Origin: Actinomycetales bacterium
Lineage (GTDB): Bacteria; Actinomycetota; Actinomycetes; Actinomycetales; Cellulomonadaceae
NCBI GenBank assembly: GCA_012514835.1
Contig: JAAYZM010000387.1
Span: forward strand, 1 to 7,739
Direction of reading: 5' to 3'
DNA: 7,739 nucleotides
In this document: in pieces, positions 1 through 6,007 of the stretch
Layout: each line of letters opens with the position of its first letter
How positions within the stretch are numbered: position 1 is the first letter of the stretch
Translations under genes and position numbers: made by a program
The notes under the pieces: generated by a model
Databases searched by the model: none
Told to the model about the DNA's origin: nothing
Seen by the model: only the letters and a program-made list of their open reading frames with translations

Positions 1-1226
1 ACGGCGCACTGCAGGCCAAGGCAGATGCCGAAAAACGGCAGCCCGTTCGTGCGTGCCCAGCGGATTGCCTCCAGCATGCCTTCCACGCCGCGCACGCCGA
101 AGCCCCCCGGAATCAGCAGGCCGTGGTAGCCGGATAGAATCTCCGCAGCACGCGCACCGCCGTCCCGCTCGAAGTCCTCGCTCGAGAGCCAGTGGATGTC
201 CACCTCGACGTCGTTGGCGATGCCGCCGTGCACGAGCGCTTCCTGCACGGACTTGTACGAGTCGACGAGCTGCGTGTACTTGCCGACGACCGCAATGCGC
301 ACCGTGCCGTTGGCGGGCCGCTTGATGCGCTCGACGATCTGCTTCCACTCGGTCAGGTCCGGCTCCTCCGTCTCCAGCCCGAGCTTGCGGCAGATGTACT
401 CGTCAAGCTTCTGCTTCCGGTAGTGGAGCGGAACCTCGTAGATCGTCTCCGCATCGCACGCCTCGACCACGCCCTCGAGGTCGACGTTCGTGAACAGCGC
501 GATCTTCCGCTTCAGCTCCTCGCCCAGCTCACGGTCCGTGCGACAGATCAGCACGTCCGGCTGAATACCGATCTCCATCAGCTCACGCACCGAGTGCTGC
601 GTCGGCTTCGTCTTGAGCTCGCCCGCAGCGGCGATGAACGGGATCAGCGTGAGGTGCACGAACAACGTGTGCTCGCGACCAACGTCCTGGCGGAACTGAC
701 GGATCGCCTCGAGGAACGGCAGCGACTCGATGTCACCGACCGTGCCGCCGATCTCCGTGATGATGACGTGCGGCGGGTCACCCTTCTCGGGGTGCGCCTG
801 GGCGCGCATGCGCTCCTTGATGGCGTCCGTGATGTGCGGGATGACCTGCACCGTGTCGCCGAGGTACTCCCCGCGCCGCTCCTTGGCGATCACGGTCGAG
901 TAGATCTGCCCGGTCGTGACGTTCGCGGCGGCCCCGAGGTTCACGTCGAGGAACCGCTCGTAGTGGCCGATGTCGAGGTCCGTCTCGGCGCCGTCCTCCG
1001 TGACGAACACCTCCCCGTGCTGGAACGGGTTCATCGTCCCCGGGTCCACGTTGAGGTACGGGTCGAGCTTCTGCATCGCGACCGTGAGGCCGCGTGCGCG
1101 AAGGAGTCGACCGAGGCTCGACGCGGTGAGCCCCTTACCGAGAGAGGAGACGACTCCTCCGGTCACGAAGATCTGCCGGGTCACATAGTCCGACCGCCCG
1201 GGGAGCCGATGCGAGTGCTCTACCAC
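1..1226 (-). CDS. pyrG: CTP synthase PyrG (3' end outside window)
   Basis: PyrG makes CTP from UTP, ATP and glutamine, the last step of de novo pyrimidine synthesis, in the cytoplasm. The window holds 408 complete codons of an expected 540-570. The synthetase domain shows the P-loop GGVVSSLGKG (23-32), KLDPYLNVDPGTMNPFQHGE (53-72), DGAETDLDIGHYERF (78-92) and EIGGTVGDIES (158-168). K31, K53, D85 and E158 match E. coli K18, K40, D72 and E140. The glutaminase domain begins near 300 (VRIAVVGKY) with the oxyanion stretch IPGGFGVRG. The sequence breaks off just after GICLGLQCA, which includes the nucleophile C402 (E. coli C379). The start is GTG at 1226, giving MVEHSHRLPGRSDYVTRQIFV, an N-terminal extension typical of actinomycetes; GTG at 1184 is a possible shorter start. 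From residue 169 on, both codon choice and sequence type change (see findings). It lies 11 nt after the GT4 gene, so it is probably read from the same transcript. Confidence 0.96.
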   Translation of the reverse strand, partial: MVEHSHRLPGRSDYVTRQIFVTGGVVSSLGKGLTASSLGRLLRARGLTVAMQKLDPYLNVDPGTMNPFQHGEVFVTEDGAETDLDIGHYERFLDVNLGAAANVTTGQIYSTVIAKERRGEYLGDTVQVIPHITDAIKERMRAQAHPEKGDPPHVIITEIGGTVGDIESLPFLEAIRQFRQDVGREHTLFVHLTLIPFIAAAGELKTKPTQHSVRELMEIGIQPDVLICRTDRELGEELKRKIALFTNVDLEGVVEACDAETIYEVPLHYRKQKLDEYICRKLGLETEEPDLTEWKQIVERIKRPANGTVRIAVVGKYTQLVDSYKSVQEALVHGGIANDVEVDIHWLSSEDFERDGGARAAEILSGYHGLLIPGGFGVRGVEGMLEAIRWARTNGLPFFGICLGLQCA

Positions 1227-1237
1227 GGGGTTCCAAT

Positions 1238-2377
1238 CTACCTCAGCCCGCGGGCCGCGCGAGCGAGACGGGCATAGCGAGTCCACCACGAGCGGGTGAT
1301 GTCTGACTCACCCGGCAGCGCCGCGAAGCGCCGTCGGGCGGCCTCCGCGAGCGTGTCGCGACGCCTCGGGGCGGCAAGGAGGTCGCCGACGGCGGTCGCG
1401 AGACCCAGCGCATCCCCTTCGCGCACCAGGATCCCCGCGTCGCCCACGAGCTCCGGCAGCCCGCCCACCGCCGTCGCGACCACGGGCACGCCGGCCGCCA
1501 TCGCCTCCTGGACCACGAGGGCCCGTGCCTCCCACCGGCTCGTGAGCACGAACAGGTCCGCCGCGGCGAGCAGCTCGGGCACGTCCGAGCGCGCGCCGAG
1601 GAACCGTACGTCCGCTCCCGACGCCGCCGCGCGGGCGCGCAGGTCCGCGTCGAGGTTCGCGTCGCCGTCCCCCGCGACGAGCCACGTGACGGGCGCACCG
1701 ACCCGGCGGGCGGCGGCGTCGTCGTGCGCGAGGAGCGTTGCGGCGTCGAGCAGCACGTCAAGCCGCTTCTGCGGCGCGATGCGCGAGACGGTGAGGGCCA
1801 CGAGCGCCCGCTCGTCGAGCCCAAGCTCGGTGCGGATCCGCTCGCGAGCGCCGTCGGGCACCTCGTGGCCCGCGCGCGGCGAGGCGACGGGCGCGAGCTC
1901 GGCACCACCTGCCCCGAGGGCGGTGGCTCGCTCGACGAGGTCGAGCGACGCCCCGGTGACGAGGTCTGCGCGCCGCGCCTGGAGCCGTTCCCCGAGCGCG
2001 AGCACCGCGCGGCGCGCTCCCGTCGCGAGGACGGCGTTGTGCCACGAGACGACGACGGCGGGACGCGGGCGAGTACCGCGCGCGGCGGCGAGCGCGAGGA
2101 GCCCCGCCTGGTGACCGTGCGCGTGGACCACGTCCGCGGTGGCGACGAGCTCGCGAAGCCTGCGCCACCGTCGCCACACCTCGAGCAGCCCTCCACCGGG
2201 CCACGCGAGAACCACGGGGACGCGCCACGTGAACCGCTCGGCCGTGAGCCCGGGGCACACGACTGCCACCGTGCCGCCCCGGTCCGCGACGCCCGCCGAG
2301 AGCGCGGCCGCGTGCGCGCCGATGCCACCCGTGGCGGGTCCCACGAGCACGAGGATGCGGGGCGCGCGCTCAGTCAC
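1238..2377 (-). CDS. GT4-family (GT-B fold) glycosyltransferase
   Basis: This is a retaining glycosyltransferase of family GT4, expected to move a sugar from a nucleotide-sugar donor to an envelope or lipid-linked acceptor on the cytoplasmic face. From the chosen GTG it is 379 residues, a normal GT4 length. The N-terminal Rossmann lobe opens with PRILVLVGPATGGIGAHAAAL (GG loop at about 17-18) and contains DVVHAHGHQAGLLA and VVVSWHNAVL. The C-terminal donor lobe opens with ALTVSRIAPQKRLDVLLDAA (about 191-213), then WLVAGDGD. The EX7E motif is EARALVVQE (E283 and E291), followed by AMAAGVPVVATAVGGLPELV. No membrane helix or signal peptide is visible. The start overlaps the murJ stop by 8 nt and the TAG stop lies 11 nt before pyrG. 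Donor and acceptor cannot be told from sequence; the neighbours suggest a prenyl-linked intermediate made by the upstream transferase homologue. Confidence 0.9.
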   Translation of the reverse strand: MTERAPRILVLVGPATGGIGAHAAALSAGVADRGGTVAVVCPGLTAERFTWRVPVVLAWPGGGLLEVWRRWRRLRELVATADVVHAHGHQAGLLALAAARGTRPRPAVVVSWHNAVLATGARRAVLALGERLQARRADLVTGASLDLVERATALGAGGAELAPVASPRAGHEVPDGARERIRTELGLDERALVALTVSRIAPQKRLDVLLDAATLLAHDDAAARRVGAPVTWLVAGDGDANLDADLRARAAASGADVRFLGARSDVPELLAAADLFVLTSRWEARALVVQEAMAAGVPVVATAVGGLPELVGDAGILVREGDALGLATAVGDLLAAPRRRDTLAEAARRRFAALPGESDITRSWWTRYARLARAARGLR

Positions 2378-4001
2378 GGCGTGCCCCCACGAGCCGCGCC
2401 TCGAGACCCGTGAAGGCGTCCCGGTCCCCGAGCCACGAGACCCCGAGCACGAGAGCTCCGGCAAGCAGGGCTCCCCCGCCGCCCGCGAGGATCCACGTCA
2501 CGGTGCCCTCCCCGGCGATCTGCGCGACCGTCGCGGTGAGCCAGCGCCCCGCGAGCGCACCCACCATGGCCCCGAGCGCCCCGACGGCGAGCGTGCGCGG
2601 CACGCCCCGCACCGCGGCCGGACCTGCCGCCCGGCGCAGCGCGACGAGGACCACGAGCCCGCCGAGGGCCATCCCGACGCTCGAGCCGAGACCGAGCGCG
2701 ACGAGCGTGCGCGGACCGTCGTGCGTCGCGCCCACCAGCACGAGGCACGCGACGAGGGACGAGAGCGCGACCGCACCCCACGCGGCGGCCGTGCTCACCA
2801 CGGCGAGCCGGCCACGTTCGAGGGCGAACAGTGCGCGCGAGACGTGGAACACGAGCCCGAGCCCGAGGAGGCCCGGCGCGGTCCACGCGAGCGCGGGTCC
2901 CATCGCGGCGATCCGCTCGGCCTCGCCGATGCCGATCCCCACGTAGACGCCCGCGGCCGCGTCTGCGGCGGCGACGATCACGGCGACGCCCACGAGAGAC
3001 GCCACCACGACGAACCGCGTCGAGCGGGCCGCAAGCTCCGCGAACGGGCGGCGGTCCTTGGCGGCGGCGCGCTCGGCGAGGCGCGGGAAGGTGCTCGTCG
3101 CGAGCGGGACGGCGAGCACGGCGTAGGGCAGCAGGTACACCTGCTGGGCCGCGACGTAGACGGAGTACGTGGCGCGCTCGCCGAACCGCGTCGCGAGCAG
3201 CAGCGCCACGAGCACGGCAACCTGCTGGGCGAGCAGGCCCCCGAGCCCCGCGAGCGCGAGCACACGGACCCGGCGGCCCGTCCCCTCGGGGAAGCGCAAC
3301 GTCGGGCGCAAGCGCACCCCGGACAGGTGCACGGGGACCAGCAACGGCAGGCTCAGCGCCGCGACCCCCGCCGTGGTCCCCCACGCGAGCCACGCGAACG
3401 CGACCGCGGGAAGGGCCGACGCATCCGTCTGGCTCCCCTGGGCCACGGCGGCGAACGCGAGGTACGAGCCGATCACCACGAGGCTCGACAGGACGGGGGC
3501 GAAGGCGGGCCAGAAGAAGCGCTTCTGCGCCTGCAGCACACCGGACAGCACGACGGCGAGCCCGTACAGGGGCACCTGGAGCGCAAACACCGCGAGCAGC
3601 CCGGCCACGAGCGCACGGCCGTCCGGGTCGCGCGAGACGAGCCCCGCGAGCGGGTGGGCGAGCACCGCGAGGAGCGCGGCGGCGGGCACGCAGATCGCGA
3701 GGACCCAGCCAACGAGCGCCGAGGCCGTGCGGTCCACCTCCGCGCGCAGCCCGCGCGCGAGCGGGGCCGCGAGCACGGGGACCACGGCCCCTGCGAGCGC
3801 TCCCCCGGCCGCGACCTCGAACACGACGTTGGGCAAGGTGTTGGCGGCGTTGTAGGCGTCCGCGACGGCGTCGAAGCCGACCGTGGCCCCGAACACGAGG
3901 CTGCGCACGAACCCGAGCACGCGGCTCACCACGGTCACGACGGCGATGAGCGCCGCCGCCCCGAGGATCCCGCCGGCGACCCGGCGCAGCCCCGAGCTCA
4001 C
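2370..4001 (-). CDS. murJ: MurJ/MVF-family lipid-linked oligosaccharide flippase
   Basis: MVF-family flippases move lipid II or similar carrier-linked glycans across the cytoplasmic membrane. The 543-residue protein is almost wholly hydrophobic, consistent with 14 membrane helices (E. coli MurJ has 511 residues). The family's first-helix block is plain: SRVLGFVRSLVFG at 26-38, ADAYNAANTLPN at 47-58 and GGALAGAVVP at 66-75. R27, R33 and D48 line up with E. coli R18, R24 and D39. By my hand alignment F61 stands where E. coli has R52, and Q286-Q287 where it has D269-R270. The GTG start overlaps the previous stop as GTGA, and the stop overlaps the downstream glycosyltransferase start by 8 nt. Being between a sugar-phosphate transferase and a glycosyltransferase suggests it flips their product. 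The essential lipid II flippase of actinomycetes usually lies at another locus, so this may be a paralogue; the window cannot settle that. Confidence 0.9.
   Translation of the reverse strand: MSSGLRRVAGGILGAAALIAVVTVVSRVLGFVRSLVFGATVGFDAVADAYNAANTLPNVVFEVAAGGALAGAVVPVLAAPLARGLRAEVDRTASALVGWVLAICVPAAALLAVLAHPLAGLVSRDPDGRALVAGLLAVFALQVPLYGLAVVLSGVLQAQKRFFWPAFAPVLSSLVVIGSYLAFAAVAQGSQTDASALPAVAFAWLAWGTTAGVAALSLPLLVPVHLSGVRLRPTLRFPEGTGRRVRVLALAGLGGLLAQQVAVLVALLLATRFGERATYSVYVAAQQVYLLPYAVLAVPLATSTFPRLAERAAAKDRRPFAELAARSTRFVVVASLVGVAVIVAAADAAAGVYVGIGIGEAERIAAMGPALAWTAPGLLGLGLVFHVSRALFALERGRLAVVSTAAAWGAVALSSLVACLVLVGATHDGPRTLVALGLGSSVGMALGGLVVLVALRRAAGPAAVRGVPRTLAVGALGAMVGALAGRWLTATVAQIAGEGTVTWILAGGGGALLAGALVLGVSWLGDRDAFTGLEARLVGARRD
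2384..2388 (-). promoter_or_regulatory. Ribosome binding site that sets the GT4 start
   Basis: GGGGG on the minus strand sits 6 nt before the GTG at 2377-2375, inside the last codons of murJ. It supports this GTG over an in-frame ATG 29 codons upstream (2464), which would run 95 nt into murJ and add a Ser/Arg/Gly-rich leader with no family similarity. Confidence 0.5.
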
Positions 4002-4837
4002 GCGCGCCGCCCGAGCGCGTCGAGCTCGCGCAGCCCCGGGGTGCGGTCGATCACGGCGGAGAAGGAGACTCGCTCGCTCACCAGCGTGAGGCCCGCCGCG
4101 ACGGCGAGCGCGGCGACACGGACCCCGCGCGGTGCCCCGAACGCGAACGCGGCACCGACGGCCGCACCGAGGGCGTTGGCCCCGCCGTCGCCGAGCATGT
4201 CGTGCTCGGCGAGGTCCTCGCCGATCGCGGCGGACGCGGCTCCCGTGACGGCACCGGCGATGCCCGGGGAGACACCCGCGAGCCCGGCACCGCCAGCCAC
4301 GAGCATGCTCGCCTTGAGGGCACGGCCTGGACGCAGATCGAGCAGGTTGACGAGGTTGGCGCTCGCCGCGACGAGGGCACCGTTGATCGCGACGTCACCG
4401 AGCCACGCGGCCCTCGTCGTCGTCCGTCGTGTTCCCACGGCCGCGGCGACGAGCGCCCCCGCACCGATCCCGAGCACCTTGAGCCCACCCGTGGTCACCT
4501 CGCCGCGCGCGAGCGCGCCGAGGTGGCCGCGCAGGCCCTTGGTGCGGGCCTCGGCGTCCTCCGTGAGGTCGTCGATGATCCCGAACGTCGCTCCCGTGCC
4601 CGTCGCGATCGCGGCCGCGACGCCCGTGCGCACTGGCTCACCGCTCGCGACGAGCCCGCCGAGCACTCCCGCCGCGACCGCAGGGCCTTCGAGGAGGCTC
4701 ACGCGGTCGCCGCGGTGGTTGGTGCGCTGCCACAGGGCGTGCCCGCCCGGTGCCTCCTCCGCGAGGGCCGCCCGCACCCGGTTCGCCACGACGCTCGCGG
4801 CGAGCCCGGCAGCGACTCCGCGCGCCCGACGCCTCAT
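3998..4837 (-). CDS. MraY/WecA-like polyprenyl-phosphate sugar-phosphate transferase homologue (diverged)
   Basis: This is a 279-residue multi-pass membrane protein that I place in the MraY/WecA/TagO superfamily, whose members join a UDP-sugar phosphate to undecaprenyl phosphate. The order of superfamily motifs is retained: NHRGDRVSLLEGPA at 40-53, an acidic pair in FGIIDDLTED at 85-94 (D89, D90), KGLRGH at 100-105, K120 in TTGGLKVLGIG, NLVNLLDLRPGRALK at 161-175 (compare MraY NxxNLTDGLDGLA), and GDGGANALG at 216-224. The C-terminal block SERVSFSAVIDRTPGLRELD (254-273) replaces the histidine-rich HHH region of MraY. At 279 residues it is shorter than MraY (about 320-360). Similar shortened proteins with LLDLRPGRALK occur, from memory, in Firmicutes near SteA-like genes. 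It is translationally coupled at both ends: ATGA overlap with steB and GTGA overlap with murJ. GAGGG lies 3 nt before its ATG. Substrate and activity are unknown; it is not the cell's main MraY. Confidence 0.8.
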   Translation of the reverse strand: MRRRARGVAAGLAASVVANRVRAALAEEAPGGHALWQRTNHRGDRVSLLEGPAVAAGVLGGLVASGEPVRTGVAAAIATGTGATFGIIDDLTEDAEARTKGLRGHLGALARGEVTTGGLKVLGIGAGALVAAAVGTRRTTTRAAWLGDVAINGALVAASANLVNLLDLRPGRALKASMLVAGGAGLAGVSPGIAGAVTGAASAAIGEDLAEHDMLGDGGANALGAAVGAAFAFGAPRGVRVAALAVAAGLTLVSERVSFSAVIDRTPGLRELDALGRRA

Positions 4838-5976
4838 TCGCCCTCGTCGCTCTGCTCGTCGCCGCTCGCCTGGTCGGCGTCGGCGTCCGGGTCGGTCTCC
4901 TCGCCGTCGTCGGACTCCTCCTCGCCCTCCGGCACCTCCGGGACCTCGGGGACGAACACGGGGGTGCGGTCCACGGGGGGCAGGGTGACGCGCGGCGCGG
5001 CCGCGGCGTCGGCACCGGGGTCGAAGCCGTAGTGACCCACCCGCAGCGCGATGCGCGAGCCGAGGCCGAGCACCGTCGACAGACGCCCGGACATCGTCGT
5101 GTACCGGGTGACCGTGCTCAGGCGCTCCGAGAGCTGGTCAGACTCGCGCACGAAGGTCACGAGGTCTCCGTCGACGTACTCGTCGGCCACGAGGATCGCC
5201 CCCTCGGAACGCTGCTGCGCGGCGAGGGCGACCGCGGCCTGGGCGCGGAGCCGCGCCTCGAGCGCGCGGGCCTCGGCCTCGAGGTCAGGGGTCGAGGCCG
5301 CCGTCGCGTCGGGGTCCACGGGAGCCGGGACGTCGGGGCGGGAGATGACGACGACGGCGTCCACCGGGCCGCCGTCCGTGAGCTCGGCCTCGACCAGGGC
5401 GCCGTCCTCGGCCGTGAGCAGCTCGCCCAGGATCTCGGCGTTGGCCGAGCGCGCCGTCGGGTTGGCGGGGTCCTTCGCGGCGATCGACTGCGCGAGCGCG
5501 GCGGCGAGGATCTCCTCGGAGCCCGCGCTCAGGTCCACGGCGGGCTCGAGGTACTCCACGAGCCGGGCCGCGAGCGCCGAGCGGAACACCTGGTCCTCCT
5601 CGGCCGTCCAGCGCTCGGTCAGGGACACGCGCGTGGGGACGCTCGCGCCCGCCTCGACGAAGCTCGCCTCGAGGTCGGCGAGCTCGCCGTCCGGGACGTC
5701 GTCGAGCAGCACGAACGCGATGCGGCGGTCCTCGAGCGCACCCCCGAGGAGCGAGCCGGCCACCTCGTCGAGGTAGCGCTCGTTGTTCGCGACGTCCGCC
5801 TGGGCGGCGTCGAGCTCGGCACGCAACGCGTCCTTCTCCTCGCGCAGCTGGCTCACCTGACCGGTGAGCGTGTCGCCGATCGTCTCCTTGAGCGGGCCCG
5901 CACCGAGGGCGATGCCGACGGCGAGCGCGAGGAACACGGAGATGAGCGAGACGAGGTGATAGCGGAAGTCGATCAC
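4834..5976 (-). CDS. steB: SteB / MctB-family single-pass membrane protein (DUF3186, 'copper transporter' family)
   Basis: This belongs to the Rv1698 family, called MctB in mycobacteria (reported as an outer-membrane copper-efflux protein) and SteB in Corynebacterium (partner of SteA in cell separation). The signature N-terminus is clear: MIDFRYHLVS, then one hydrophobic helix at about 9-27 (SLISVFLALAVGIALGAG). A charged coiled coil follows at about 34-66, then an extracytoplasmic alpha/beta domain with a conserved block near 290-317 (TTMSGRLSTVLGLGSRIALRV in part). The protein is 380 residues, longer than the roughly 314 of Rv1698. The extra length comes from an Ala/Glu-rich insert around 222-255 and a Glu/Asp-rich tail from 349. 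No metal-binding Cys or His cluster is visible, so a division/envelope role with SteA fits better than copper transport. The GTG start has a good ribosome site. The stop overlaps the next gene's ATG as ATGA. Confidence 0.9.
   Translation of the reverse strand: MIDFRYHLVSLISVFLALAVGIALGAGPLKETIGDTLTGQVSQLREEKDALRAELDAAQADVANNERYLDEVAGSLLGGALEDRRIAFVLLDDVPDGELADLEASFVEAGASVPTRVSLTERWTAEEDQVFRSALAARLVEYLEPAVDLSAGSEEILAAALAQSIAAKDPANPTARSANAEILGELLTAEDGALVEAELTDGGPVDAVVVISRPDVPAPVDPDATAASTPDLEAEARALEARLRAQAAVALAAQQRSEGAILVADEYVDGDLVTFVRESDQLSERLSTVTRYTTMSGRLSTVLGLGSRIALRVGHYGFDPGADAAAAPRVTLPPVDRTPVFVPEVPEVPEGEEESDDGEETDPDADADQASGDEQSDEGE
4837..4932 (-). other. Low-complexity acidic tail of SteB
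   Basis: These codons encode SteB residues 349-380. In the last 31 residues 17 are Glu or Asp, with no Lys or Arg, and the DNA is a run of GAG/GAC/GCC-type codons. It follows a Val/Pro/Glu stretch (VFVPEVPEVPEGEEESDD). By the predicted topology the tail would be outside the cytoplasmic membrane. It is probably disordered and may bind cations or basic partners; that is inference. Confidence 0.8.
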
Positions 5977-5983
5977 GGGCGGG

Positions 5984-5989
5984 CCTTCC
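5984..5989 (-). promoter_or_regulatory. Ribosome binding site of steB
   Basis: GGAAGG on the minus strand lies 7 nt before the GTG at 5976-5974, inside the 31-nt steA-steB gap. It supports that GTG, which also gives the conserved SteB N-terminus MIDFRYHLVSL. It is the clearest intergenic Shine-Dalgarno-like site in the window. Confidence 0.6.
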
Positions 5990-6007
5990 GGTCCGGGGCG
6001 GAGGCGC

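Noticed and set aside
1182..1184. GTG at 1184 as the pyrG start
   Set aside because: It lacks a clear ribosome site, and the residues before it (VEHSHRLPGRSDY) look like the N-terminal extension usual in actinobacterial PyrG. It remains possible.
192..1277. A 361-codon open frame on the plus strand over pyrG
   Set aside because: It is opposite the strongly conserved pyrG, and its Arg/Asp/Val/Leu-rich product matches nothing and has no ribosome site of note.
2378..2464. Upstream ATG at 2464 as the GT4 start
   Set aside because: It adds 29 Ser/Arg/Gly-rich residues inside murJ; the family N-terminus begins right after the GTG at 2377, which has GGGGG in front.
2139..4988. A 949-codon open frame on the plus strand
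   Set aside because: It lies opposite GT4, murJ and the transferase gene. Its product is low-complexity Arg/Glu/Pro/His and later Ala/Pro/Arg/Ser, with no domain. Long antisense frames are expected in GC-rich genes.
4834..5976. Calling the SteB-family gene a copper transporter
   Set aside because: There is one membrane helix and no Cys or His metal site. The operon partner SteA and the envelope genes point to a division/envelope role; the copper label comes from mycobacterial work.
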